Of a stretch of DNA of 64,000 nucleotides, positions 11,430 to 22,824 are shown in pieces. A model generated the notes under the pieces. It saw only the letters and a list, made by a program, of their open reading frames with translations, had not been told where the DNA came from and searched no databases. Location: contig CBFFRP010000215.1 in assembly GCA_965644295.1 (NCBI GenBank), positions 62,001 through 126,000 on the forward strand, in the 5' to 3' direction. Position 1 is the stretch's first letter. The number at the start of each line of letters is the position of its first letter. The DNA is from Paraphysomonas bandaiensis (lineage: Eukaryota > Chrysophyceae). The translations under genes and the position numbers were made by a program.

Positions 11430-13163
11430 AGTGATAACTAGATATCTACGAGTAGCACGTCCTGGTCATATGATCTAATACAGAACAACTTCTCAATACA
11501 CAAATGGTCTAAGAGAGAGATATGTCTGTCTTGTAACTATCTAAGCTACACAGTTGATGATATGAAGATGTTTATATTCTACTTGTAGTTATGTTATAGA
11601 GACATATGTATGTATATACAGCCAATACACCTCCACAATTATGTTGGGGGGAAGTATACGGTACACTCTGCCTGCAATATCAACTACTTCTTGTATGTAT
11701 TCTAATCTGTATTCTCCCTATATACAGTACTGGCCAAAATCGGGCAGAAGAGAGGGGAGTAAAACTGCTCCATGTTCTTGGAAAAATATCCAACAAATAC
11801 CCCACTTTTACGAATATTTGGATACAATAATGTTCGGAAAATCGGATTATATTGACCATATCCTCTAGAATATTACGATTTTACGAACACACTACTGTAT
11901 AATTTCGGCATTTTTTTACCGTTTGGCCACTATCGCCATTCTTCAAACCATGTCACACTAATGTCCATCAACTGCAAGAACAAACAATGGATATTATTAG
12001 AGAGCAAAGTGAGTTCAGAGATGAGATTCCATGAGACGGTGGTTTTATGATGATTTTACGACGTGAGAAAAATTAAAATGTCTATATGTTGTATCTTCAT
12101 ATGCTGTCAATATCTTGATCGACCTGAAGTACGTTAGTTACAGTATATTTAATGGAATGATGCATTACAAGCCCCCATTACTGCCCCACGAAGGCATGAA
12201 TTATATCTAATTAAATTTTATGAAGACTTGCGACGGCACTGGGAAATCCCTCCCTTATATATATTTTATATATTCAGTACGTGATAATCGGCAGTGATGT
12301 CAGTCAGAAGCATACCATCGTTTGATAGTATGGTATCTTTTAATATACTTGAGTACTACACAATTTTTGAAGGTCGTCTGTACTTCCAACTTGCATGGTA
12401 CAGTGTAGCTCACGCTGTTTTTAGTATTTGCTGCAGTATACGTCGTTGTCTGGATTATTAATATGCTAGTGTAGTAACTTGCACTTTAGTAGAACTTATA
12501 CGCGTTACTGCAACGCGAAATCGTACAATAGCATGTTGAAATTTGCATGTGGTGGCTTCAAACTTTGATATGAAGTTGTAGTTATTAATACAACCCCTAC
12601 TTTTCTAAAGTATATTGTGATCGTCTGTCTTTGCTTCTCAAATTTGTCATGACACGAATTTTTACAATATGCTGATCATCATATATATGAAATATACAGT
12701 CATGCTACTTTGAAATACACCTTATCCAAATGGAAAAATGATACAGAAGGTCGTGCACATAGTTCACTTTTTTACTCTTTAAGTTATCCGAAGTGCTTCC
12801 GGAAGTTACTTACTATCTATTCTTGATATAAAACGTTGAAGAACCAATGCCATTCTGCTTCTCTAATACTCAAATAGAAATGACAGCCGCAGAGCACATG
12901 ATATCAACATGTTACTTAGTGCTGCCCTTAAAAACAAGGACTAGCCTATCCACTTTAGCACTTACATACTTGGCCGATGTTAAACAACAGTCGTATCGAA
13001 GTGCAGCATGCTCTACAACTACTTAGGAATTCTATTCACTACTCTTCGCTTGATTAATTATATACTGATGCAACAAACACACCTTTTAAGACTTCTTAGG
13101 CGATTCTGTTATTCCACTTCGATGTGATAACTCTAGATAGGACTACTTTAATATACTACCATG
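11430..13163. other. Intergenic, AT-rich
   Basis: The upstream region of the K+ channel (-) and the 3' flank of the CBS gene (-). No gene, RNA or repeat was recognised in 1.7 kb; the ORFs are short and low-complexity. Confidence 0.4.
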
Positions 13164-14231
13164 CTAAGCTTTTTCCGCCGTATATATAGCGCGAATAATA
13201 TCAGTATATGATACAACACCAACAATGGGTCCTTCAGCAGATGGTGCTACCCATAATCTATGTACCCCATTTTGTAACATAATAGATGCGGCTTCACGTA
13301 CTGAAGTATTTGTGGGAACTAGGAGGGCTGGGTTGAGGTTGCCACCGAATTTTTCACGTAAAAACTGCTCTACAGTTTGCTCAGTCGTGAATGCTGACGA
13401 AGTACTCTGTAGACCACGTAAATCAGAAGCGGAGAAAGTGCTAATTGCTCGCCCTAAAAGAAACCGTGTCACGTAAGACTGAAAATGGGTTCATTTACCT
13501 TCACTGTCAATTACAGGCATTGCATAATGCTTTAGGAGTAGATTTAGAGCAGATGTTAGAGACGTATCACAACTTATGCAATTCGGTTGAGGGGTGGCAA
13601 TATTAACTACCGGCATATCCAATGTGTTCTATTCAGCGTAAGCAACCCAAATACAATATATATATTTTGCTGACCTGTAGATGAGGTAGCACCGCGAAAT
13701 CTGCATGCATTAAGTATTTGACAACATCTGTCTGTGACAAGAATTTTACAGACCCAGTGTCGCAACTGCTATCAAACACAAGTGCTCTATGGACACCTAA
13801 ATGGCTACTATTAAGCTGTAAACATGTAAAAGCTTCGCGAATTTACCTTTACAAAATTGCTCCATTGCAAAATATAGCGGCCGATCCGTTGGTTCTACCC
13901 AAAGTGATAGCGACTCATTAGTAGATCCTATTGCCTCTGCTACACGACTTCCAAGTTGCTTTGAAACGTTTCCATTCAAAACAAAAGCCATCAAATCTAG
14001 TATAGACACTACACCGATGTATTGCCTTCCGTGCGCTATAACATTAACCCCTCCAGAACCTATCCAGCTTCCGGGTGTCCCATACACACCAATCGACACT
14101 AAATTCTCGCGTTTTAAAATTTCTATTACATCGGACACTAACGTATTAGCGTCTACTGCAACAACTTCTCGTTTCGAAGCTACGAGATCCCCAACTTTTA
14201 CTGTACACACCTCTTGAAGCCACGATGACAT
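13164..14231 (-). CDS. CBS-domain protein with four CBS motifs
   Basis: Exons 14231-13847, 13796-13675, 13628-13499 and 13453-13164 join to 308 residues; the three introns are only 50, 46 and 45 nt. The first in-frame ATG is at 14231. CBS-like units are visible: the first begins at VGDLVASKREVVAVD (residues 12-26) and ends at GVVSILDLMAF, and the last ends IVGVVSYTDIIRAIY near the C-terminus. Four CBS motifs form two Bateman modules, which in AMPK gamma and the plant and fungal CBSX/SDS23 proteins bind adenosine nucleotides and regulate partners. No catalytic domain is attached, so a soluble regulatory subunit is inferred. Which family member it is cannot be said. Confidence 0.8.
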
Positions 14232-15262
14232 TTGTGGTAAACTCAATAGAACACTATCAATAGCGATAACTTTACACTGTGTACAGATGTTAACTCCTTC
14301 TATTAATAGTGAAGGAATGCCTGTGAATTGTGTATACAGTAGTTCGATAATTGAATGATGTAAGTCTCATCTTCAACTAAATAGAAAAGGTCAAACTCAA
14401 GAGAAGATGACTTTCGAGGCATCTTATCCAATAAACACTCTTCTCAGAGGTGCAACTTCAACTTCTTTCCATCACAACAATGAAGGTGAAAAAAAACAAG
14501 TGTAAAAAGCTAAAATTAATGGTTTTTTCAAGGAATACGCATTTTTTAGAACAGAAAACCACTAAATCCAACGTATTCAGCATTTTGGACATGGACGTCC
14601 ATATCATCCAATCAACACAATGCATCCATTCTTACTGCGTTCTAACATGCATGACTTATTGCTCCGTTAAAATGAGAACGAACAGCGAAGCGACTGTAAC
14701 TCTGCATGTAGCAATAGGTAGTGTGTATCATTATCAGGTTGACCCAGAAATACGACTTCGACAATGAATTCTCCTTAAGGACTAATATGTTATGAATTAT
14801 GAACTGATATGCTATATTTTGAGTGAACTTCATGGTGGTATTTCAGCTCTACAAGACCACTACTTCAAGATGGGTTTGTCTCATATATCAACTTGTTTTC
14901 TAGATTCCGGAAGTTGTTCGTAATGCAGATGAATCCTAATATTCGTTTAATTAAGTCTCTTGCGAATGCAATTGTTGGACAAGATCCCAGACTGTTACAA
15001 TGGGCGATATCGATTCATCTAGGTAAATTGAAGAGTTTGGGGGTTGCAGGTTGCAATGACGAATATCATCACAATTCACAATGTATATGTACTTCGCATT
15101 CGAAGTTAAATTTCTAAGCTCTAAAGATAGTTTCAATTTATTCCACATGAAAGTGATCTTGAGAATATACGGTGTGAATTAATTAGGTGTGAATTAATGA
15201 AGTGCCAATTTTATCAATTAGATACAGCAATGGGCAACAATTCTATCAAGGCAACATTCGCA
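14232..15262. other. Intergenic
   Basis: Between the CBS gene and the 3' end of the tetraspanin gene, both on the minus strand. ORFs of 60-105 codons on each strand have no recognisable features and overlap one another. Nothing else seen. Confidence 0.4.
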
Positions 15263-16828
15263 CTATACAGATTCACACTGATAATTTGCTAGACTTTGAA
15301 ACCACGCCAGTGCACCAGCAAACCCAATACTCATAAAAAAGAACATAAAAAAACTTATAAACCCTAATACTTTCAAATTCATTCGAACAAACTCTTTAAT
15401 GGCATCACGTGACCATTCGGGACATACCTGAAGTAATATATAGTGTCAATATATACACGCTATGGACAATGCAAGATATAGCATACATAGTTTTACTATT
15501 TTGAATATATCTCATGCTTGAGAAGATCACCTCATCAATGTCATCGTTTCCACAGCAGCAACATCCATCAAAATTCGCATCACAAGGAATTTTCTGCAGA
15601 TCCTCCTCCGACATATCTTTGAATTCATCGTCAAGTTCACCTGTAAGTACCCAACATGCCGTACAAACAAGGACACATCCGGATAGTACTACCACGAGGC
15701 TGACCAAATATATGCCCAAACCGGTGCGGTGTTTGTGTGCCCCAGCGTATGTTCCTAAGACGGCGAGAAACGCACACGAAATTCCAATGGCAATGAACAC
15801 CCATGCTATCCAGTCCAGTCCTGCTACAAAAAAACTACAAAGAAAATTACCATCAAATATAGACATCCCACAGACATATCGCAATAGAAATATTAATATA
15901 TGTGACATTCAATGACATAAGGCGAATACGCACTCGTGGTTTAGACTGTAGACGCCAGCCGCTATTGACAAGCCAACGGGCAAGAATGATTCGCAGTTAA
16001 CAACAGTAAGAAGTCGCTTCATGATAATCGGAACCGTAATTAACCTTGAGAAAGACATCACTGTGGAAGAATATAAAAAATATCATTAAAGTATACCTTA
16101 TAGCAAAGCCAATTCCCATAACAAGTAGAGTTGCAATCACCACGCAGTTTGCTCCGAGGAGTTTGAAGCAGTCTTGAAGCCAGTCATGCGCATCGTGTTG
16201 AGCATCACTCACAATCTCTTCACATCCAGATGAGTTCACTGCACAGAGTTGTGTACTATTTGCTTTTCCGTGCAATGGGCACCCAGCCATACACCATTCC
16301 TCTGTGGTGTTGTAGTCTCTCCCTGGTCAACGTTTTACTGGATCGTGATGTATCGCGTATAACTCAACACTCACCTCCACGTACAGGAGCTCTGCACTCC
16401 GACTCTGCAGTATGGGATTCGCAGAACATATTACGAAGCTCAATTGTGCTTGCTCTATCCCACGAATGTTTTACAAAACCACTCAGTGTGTCGTGGAAGG
16501 AGAAACACGTGACAGCTGCCAGCAAAATGATCGGAGTCATAAATATAACACCGTAAACATATGCATACAGCAGACTATAATTCTCTGTACGGCCCGCACA
16601 AACACCAATAACTCCTAATGCAGTTAATAAAATCCCAATAACAGATAGTAATATCGACGCTTCTTGTAAGTGATATGTTACCCATGCCACATATCCAGAA
16701 AAGATGCATAAAATGAAACCAAATGTCGCCGCAATAACACTAAGCCAAGTAAGAATTTCCTTATCTTTTATTCTCTTGTTTTCCTCAGGAGAACTACGAC
16801 GACCAGTGATGAGACTGACTTTAGCCAT
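15263..16828 (-). CDS. Tandem tetraspanin, two 4-TM modules, probably one gene
   Basis: Module A: exons 16828-16375 and 16301-16097 encode TM1-TM3, a Cys-rich large loop and TM4. Module B: from about 16044 or 16022, exons ...-15934, 15834-15531 and 15427-15263 encode a second TM1-TM4, with a large loop containing GCCCCG (a CCG-type tetraspanin signature). A 52-nt intron (16045-16096, GTATAC...CTCAAG) joins the modules in frame to give 412 residues. Using the earlier CAG acceptor (16061), or not splicing, instead ends module A at 15997, overlapping the start of module B. Tetraspanins organise membrane protein complexes. Either this is an eight-TM double tetraspanin or two tightly packed genes whose ends overlap. 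The membrane topology is visible, the family call rests on topology plus CCG, and the fusion is inferred. Confidence 0.75.
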
Positions 16829-17335
16829 ACTTTATAAGTATATTCTTGGGACACTATAACAGGAACAATTAAAAGGGTCTGACTCTTATTCTAAACAGTT
16901 TCAGCTAAAACTATTCAATCAGCAATTGAAAACTGAAGGGACTCTCATTAATTTAGATCAAATTCCTTCAAACAGCAATGTATATGCCACATGCACAGCG
17001 TGTTTAACAAGAAACCATGTAGCCATATGTACTTAGGTTAGTTTCCAGTATATTAGTATAAAATGTATAAAAAAAGCAAGTTTTAAAGTAATAATACGGT
17101 TTCGATGCACAAAACATGGTAATTTATACAGCGTTTTTTGTGTAAATTGTACGCTGCTGTATACAGCAGAAGTAAGTATTGTACTGCTAACCACACCAGA
17201 GTCCAACTCCCCATATAGTGTACTGCTGTGTAGGTGTACTGCTGTACATGATATGAACTTAACTTTATATGGAGCAGTTGAGTTGACTTGTTGTTTATTC
17301 ATCTCTTATACATAGCAAAGAGCGTGTATTGGCCC
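16829..17335. other. Divergent intergenic region (tetraspanin / desaturase)
   Basis: Likely holds two divergent promoters. The element GTACTGCTGT recurs at about 17219 and 17237, with related copies near 17155 and 17189. Similar CTGCTGTA strings occur near 23749, 55241 and 59950, upstream of or between other genes. Its function is unknown and it may be a chance feature of this genome. Confidence 0.3.
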
Positions 17336-19145
17336 ATGGTTGATAATTTTGGATTCCGCACCCCTCATCCGGATAATAATAACTCAGATTCAAGCTACTT
17401 GACATGGCTGAAGGGTAAAGCACAGACAGACTCTGCAGAGGGATATTGGCGCATACACGACTCATACTATGACTTGTCAGAGTTTGCATCTAATCATCCT
17501 GGTGGAGCTGAATGGATTCAGTTTACTCAAGGACATGATATAACAGAACTGTTTGAGTCTCATCATCCCAATATGAGAAAAGTTAAACAGCTATTGAACA
17601 AATTTTTAATAGATACCAAACCAGAAAAAAAGAGAAATACATGTGGGTTTACCTTTGATGAGAATGGTTTCTACTGTACTTTGAGAAACCGTGCATGGGA
17701 GGTATTAGAGAAGTGTGGAACTGGCCCCACCACTGGAATGCTTGTTTTACATAGTTCGCTATTGGCGTTATTTCTTGTGTTCATTGTTGTTTCTGTGCTG
17801 CCTTTGAGTGGAAAATTGTGGTGGTTGTGTTCAGTGGCTTCAGGATTTTTTCTTTCTCTTTTGGCGATGTGTTCCCATAACTTTTACCACCAGAAGAACA
17901 GCTGGAGAAATTATTGTTTCGACTTAAGTATTCCAAGCTCTCACGAATGGCGAGTGACGCACTGTTATTCCCACCATACTTACCCGAATACAGCTTACGA
18001 CTTTGAGGTATCTTCTGCAGTCAACGTAATGAACTTTTACCCCGTAGAACACTTGACTAAGGTCCCGGGATTGCGCTCCATTATCACGATGCAGATTGTG
18101 TTCTTACTCGGATTTATTAGTATGGTAAGTCTGTGAACTGTGTATTTGGCTTACTACTGTGGTTTCGATAACTTTGTGCCTTTCAGCTGATCAGGCGGCA
18201 TTTCTTATTGCTGAGAGGATCCATACCATTCCGCTTGGAATATCTGCTTCCTCATATTACTTATCTTATATTGGTGGGGATATACAGTTTTGCTGGGTCC
18301 AAGTATCATGAGGTACAAATGTACTGTCCGCAACGTGAATGAATATTGTAAATAGCGTGTGACGAATGAATATATCGAACAGTATCATTTGATTCAACTT
18401 ATTGGCAGGATACTTCGTCGGTTTTTATTTTCCCGCTCACGTCCCTATTGCTGGTGTATATGACATCATCCTATTTCTTTTTGTCCATATCACTTGCTGC
18501 TGGACACCACCACCCAGATATTTGGCATGACGGTGACTTACAATTAGGAGAAAAAATTGATTGGGGCATACTTCAGGTACACCTATTTACGTGCCGTTTT
18601 ATGCGTGCACTCTCTGTTTGATTCACACATGTAACATCACTCACTATTTGCTTAATAGCTGTGTGCTGTGGGCGAAAAACCTGATATTGATCATAGCATG
18701 GTTTTATCATCTGTTTCGTTTGGTCGACATGTACTTCATCATTTATTTCCAACTGTTGACAATTCAAAGCTTTATCTATTGCAGCCTGTGTTAGAAAGAA
18801 CATGTGCCGATTTTAACATCAAGTGAGTAAGAATTATTCTTATGCTGCCGTGTATTTATTCTGCGAAACTTTTGGGCTTGTACATGCATCACATGTGTGA
18901 GTTGTGACTATAAATTTGTTCTCATTGATGATATTATTACCATGTTCATAGTTGTTTTTGTTGTAATGAGTTTCAATCATAAATAGCTGCTAATCGATAA
19001 AAATTAACTTCCTTTTCTCAGGTACTTCGATATCGGCAAAAATAAGGAGGCCCAGAAACTTCCAATTAAATCTACCCGCCAACTCTCTGCGTATGAAGGA
19101 TGGATAGGCATGTGGCGCCAGGTACTGTCAGACTTAAAGTATTAG
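17336..19145 (+). CDS. Cytochrome b5-fused fatty acid desaturase
   Basis: Exons 17336-18124, 18187-18312, 18409-18576, 18659-18822 and 19022-19145 join to 456 residues. The start is the ATG at 17336. The N-terminal cytochrome b5 domain shows HPGGAEW (about residue 57) and the second haem histidine in ESHHP. The membrane desaturase part has His boxes HNFYHQ (about 182), HCYSHH (about 208) and HVLHHLFP near the C-terminus. The third box has His where front-end desaturases have Gln, as in the metazoan 'cytochrome b5-related' proteins. It should act at the ER, taking electrons through its own b5 domain to introduce a double bond into an acyl or sphingoid chain. Substrate and position cannot be read from sequence. 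Confidence 0.9.
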
Positions 19146-19785
19146 AACTTGTATTATATGAATACGATATTTCTCGATAATACGAAATAACCTAAGTCAC
19201 AGCTATGGCGGAGTGCCACATCGAGCAAGAATTTTGTGACTTACAGTTCTCTAAATGTGAAGAGAAGCTCACAAAGAAGCAAAAAGGTAGATTAACTGTA
19301 TAGAAACTGCGTAGATTATAAATTAGATGTGTAAGTGTTCATGATTTTCTATTTGACTAGCATGATTAAGTAAATACTGATGACTTGTTGGTGATGCTAC
19401 AACCTAAAACTTATGCTGAAGGCATGAGAAGTGTCGAAGTAATTTCGTAAGAAGTATTTCGAGAAACTGGTTTTCTCAACGGAGCACATAAGGAATATGG
19501 AATCACTCTTTTTTTGGTGTGTAGAGTATACGTATATACTTATCATTGAAAGCCATTAGCAAACTACTTCAGTACCAGTAAATTTCTGAGCTATTAGGCT
19601 GAATGTTTCTTCATATCACGGCACGGAAGCACATCAAGTAAATATTATGTTATACAACAGTTTTGTCCCGCGACTATCTGTACTCAAATCGAATACGACT
19701 ACAAAGTATTAACGTGCATTAATATCATATTTATACAATGTCTAAAAAGACGTCACAAGCCTCTGTCAACCTTTTGAATCTCTGA
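19146..19785. other. Convergent intergenic region
   Basis: Between the 3' ends of the desaturase (+) and the histidine phosphatase (-). No feature recognised. Confidence 0.4.
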
Positions 19786-20746
19786 TCAGTTCTTGTTGTG
19801 CATTGCCTCATGGAGAAGTTTCTTATGAAACTCCTGAATGGCCTCCTTTTTAGGTGCGTATCGAAAGCGTCGGAATGATGGATGATTGGGAATAAAAGTG
19901 TCACCCTCCCATATTCCATCAGGATAGAATCCACGGTGCAAAGCCAGGGAAATAGATCGCACCTCTGCATTTCCTGCCAACCGGTGCATAACGGATTTAT
20001 CTTTCTCGTGCACAGTTTGCCCAAAGGCTCGAAAGAGGTGCTTCAGCCACGATGAGTGTGTAACAATAGCAATTTCAGTTTCTGGTCGACTAGCCAACCA
20101 CTGCATCATTGAAATCCCCCTGGCAGTACAGTCTGCATCAGGTTCACGAGTTTCAAGCCAGTCTTCATCTTCCTCTGTAGAGTATCTGCATAGTTTAATC
20201 AAATACCAAAAAAGTTAATAAAATAGAGACTTACCCAAAACTATCAAAATCAATGATGTCGTTAGTAGCTGAATAAATAGGCGCCATGTCATTGACAATA
20301 TCAGTCTTGCTGCGCCTTTTGTCACATGTGAATTTTCCCCAGCGCTCTCGACATGTCTCGTGAACTATGAAGGGGTACCCTTGACCTCCAAACATGATAT
20401 GCGCCGTTTGTAATGTTCTCGTGAAAGGACTAACAACTACTAGTTGTGGTTTTATATCTTGTAGCAAAGTGTCTTTTGCAGTGATACATTGATTAATTCC
20501 TCTCTCGGTCAAACGGGCATCAATATATCTCCAGGAGTTTTCCGTTGAAAAAGTGCATGGTGTATCGTCTCCATAAGCATGATTTGCTTCATTGTGTGTA
20601 CCTTCTGCATGCCTAACAAAGTGAATCGTTTTGGTTCGATTGGCAAGAAAGAGAGAGAACCCATGCTCCGGAATATGAGAGAAAGCCACAGTATCCTTTC
20701 CTATGGCTGGCATAGCAGCATCTTCATTATCCGTGCTTGACGACAT
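19786..20746 (-). CDS. Histidine phosphatase (phosphoglycerate mutase-like)
   Basis: Exons 20746-20235 and 20185-19786, joined across a 49-nt intron, give 303 residues. Branch-2 family features are visible: the catalytic RHAEG (R45, H46; most members have RHG), the arginine motif VVSPFTRTLQT near 105, the acidic loop after ETCRERWG, and the second histidine in AIVTHSSWLKH. It resembles the plant and fungal 'phosphoglycerate mutase-like' cytosolic proteins, which are phosphatases of uncertain substrate rather than glycolytic mutases. There is no signal peptide or membrane segment. Catalytic residues are present, so it is probably active. Confidence 0.85.
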
Positions 20747-21155
20747 ATTAACTTATAGCACCAGTAAAGAAACAGTTCACAAGATGCTTCTAGCTATATT
20801 CGAAGCAGCTATTGTATCCTGCTGTTGTATCCACTGCCTGCACGCGAGCTGTGACGGTCTGGATACAAGATCCACACACAGTCCAGTCGAACCATTGAAG
20901 GTGCGGTACGTACAGTTCCTTACTAAATACAAAATCGATACTTCTGATGCTTTACTCGCATTTTTGTTATATAAACCTCACCTTTTTATTAAAAAACTAG
21001 GATTTGCGGGCCATATCTGGATATCTGATCTCTATACTGTTGCAGTATGTGCGTGCTGCTGCTGGTGGTGCTTTATAGGGCTCTGAGCGAGTAGCTTGTC
21101 AGCATCCATATGAGTGACTTCAAGGAATGTACATTGCATTAATCCCAGGACAACT
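20747..21155. other. Divergent intergenic region
   Basis: Separates the histidine phosphatase (-) from the secreted hydrolase (+) and should contain both promoters. An open plus-strand stretch overlaps it but begins inside the phosphatase exon and looks like chance. Confidence 0.4.
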
Positions 21156-22619
21156 ATGAGGTTATTTCTAACCCTGGTGTTGTGTCCATATCTCTTGTAT
21201 GCAGACAAATTGCCAGGGTCGGATATACAGAGCGATGTGAGATATGAGTGGATAGAGACCGCCCCATATGGCAGTAAACTATACAATATTGTAGCAGATA
21301 CTGTTTATGACGATCCAGTTCAGTTAATTGATTTAATTGCCCCGACTTCTTTTCAACTGGGATATGACTATGGATATCTTCTAGGAGAACAGACTGTTAC
21401 GAATTATAATGCAGTGCTGAAGTATCTGCTGGGAGATGAGTGGTATGAGCCAATCGTAGCTGAAGTCGTGAATAAATTCTTGGATTGGCAGTGGGATAAT
21501 TACTTATCTGTACAACTAACTGAGGAATACTTAGATGAAATCAGAGGTTTAACGCAAGGTGGACATAGAGGAGGAACGGCGCATGATATTGGGAAGATTG
21601 TGTCTAGGTGCACTGTAATAGCAAATTTTCCGGGTTCGCTGGAGAACCTTGCTATTATATTCAAGGATGAAGCAGCACACCCTCCGAACTCAATACAATC
21701 TGCTCAAGTAGCAGATGTGATTAAAAAATTATCGAAGCGGTGGTCAAGTTTGTCGTGTTCAATGTTTGGTGTGTGGGGGGCACGAACAAGAGATGGGCAT
21801 TTGTACACTGGCCGCAACTTGGATTGGATACCACAGATGGGGATCAGCAAATATAAACTTATTGCTGTCTTCCATCCATCTGACGGGTATGCTCATGCGA
21901 CAGTAGGCTGGGCTGGTATCTGGGGAAGCATAACGGGTATGTCTAGTGAGGGCCTGACTGTCCACGAAGCAAATCTCGAGAGTGATGATATTACTTTTCG
22001 AGGATTTCCATGGGTCCTTCGACTGAGGTATATAATGACTTATTCAAGTACTATTGAAGAGGCCCTTTCCCTTTGGAATAGCACCAACAACACTGTTGGA
22101 TTCAATCATGGTGTCGGGTCGCGTAAGGATTCTACTGCTGTCGTTATGGAGACAATGATGGGAAATACCGCAGTTTTTGCTGATAATGATCCGAGGGAAA
22201 TGGACTTCGTTTATGATGACCAGCAGATTGGTGCTCCACGCGAAAATACGGTTTATCGAACCAATCATGGATATGATCCCTATACCATTCAACACTTCCT
22301 GTGGAATGGAACTAACAGCTATGAGTATTCGATACAACGGTATTTGTTGTTCCCAGAATTGTTCGATTCCTACGAAGCATCAGGAGTTAAAATTGGAGCA
22401 GAGGAAGCCGTTAATATTACCGCCATTGTGGCGGACAAGGATGATGATCATGTATACGACTGTGGAGGTGGCACGGACGGATGGAATATCCTCAGTGTGA
22501 CTTTCGATACTCACGACCTGGTCATGTACACTGCGTGGGAAAATGGATACGATGGCCAATACATGTGTGCAGCGTGCAATACATACTTAAGGATTGACAT
22601 GACCCAGTGGTTCACGTAA
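21156..22619 (+). CDS. Secreted C45-type Ntn hydrolase (acyltransferase/amidase-like)
   Basis: A single exon of 487 residues; the ATG at 21156 is chosen because it starts a typical signal peptide (MRLFLTLVLCPYLLYADK). The nucleophile region SLSCSMFGVWGARTRDG (C201) is followed by LYTGRNLDW and GWAGIWGSITGMSSEG, the pattern of the acyl-CoA:isopenicillin N acyltransferase/C45 peptidase group. In these Ntn hydrolases the chain is cleaved just before Cys, which becomes the N-terminal nucleophile, so residues 19-200 would form one subunit and 201-487 the other. Several NxS/T sites suggest glycosylation. A lysosomal or extracellular amide or acyl hydrolase is likely. Acid ceramidase-like and phospholipase B-like families are distant alternatives. 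Confidence 0.8.
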   Translation: MRLFLTLVLCPYLLYADKLPGSDIQSDVRYEWIETAPYGSKLYNIVADTVYDDPVQLIDLIAPTSFQLGYDYGYLLGEQTVTNYNAVLKYLLGDEWYEPIVAEVVNKFLDWQWDNYLSVQLTEEYLDEIRGLTQGGHRGGTAHDIGKIVSRCTVIANFPGSLENLAIIFKDEAAHPPNSIQSAQVADVIKKLSKRWSSLSCSMFGVWGARTRDGHLYTGRNLDWIPQMGISKYKLIAVFHPSDGYAHATVGWAGIWGSITGMSSEGLTVHEANLESDDITFRGFPWVLRLRYIMTYSSTIEEALSLWNSTNNTVGFNHGVGSRKDSTAVVMETMMGNTAVFADNDPREMDFVYDDQQIGAPRENTVYRTNHGYDPYTIQHFLWNGTNSYEYSIQRYLLFPELFDSYEASGVKIGAEEAVNITAIVADKDDDHVYDCGGGTDGWNILSVTFDTHDLVMYTAWENGYDGQYMCAACNTYLRIDMTQWFT

Positions 22620-22816
22620 GCCGTCTCTGAGTATGATATATTTTTTGTATGGGGTTCTAGAACTGCTTTCATTTAATGAATGTAATAACACATATGTTTA
22701 ATTAATCGAATGGGCACGCTGAAGTTTTATTTGTGTTAGTCAATATCATATAATAATATATGTGTAGCAAATAAAACAATCGTTGATATTCACTGTTTAC
22801 TACGTCTATATTATTC
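22620..22816. other. 3' flank of the hydrolase gene
   Basis: AT-rich sequence, with an AATAAAA string at 22771-22777 that could serve polyadenylation. Nothing else seen. Confidence 0.3.
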
Positions 22817-22824
22817 CTGTATAC
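22817..22824. repeat. 8-bp target duplication of the hAT element, left
   Basis: CTGTATAC, repeated exactly at 23749-23756. Eight bases is the target-duplication length of hAT transposons. Confidence 0.85.

Noticed and set aside
13454-13498. A 20-nt intron ending at CAG near 13479 in the CBS gene
   Set aside because: Too short and out of phase; the 45-nt intron ending TTTTAG (13454) restores the frame.
14450-14767. 105-codon plus-strand ORF
   Set aside because: No domain, overlapped by another ORF on the opposite strand, and lies in AT-rich intergenic DNA.
20703-21086. 127-codon plus-strand ORF with a signal-like hydrophobic start at 20784
   Set aside because: It begins antisense to the phosphatase exon, has no domain, and overlaps a divergent promoter region.
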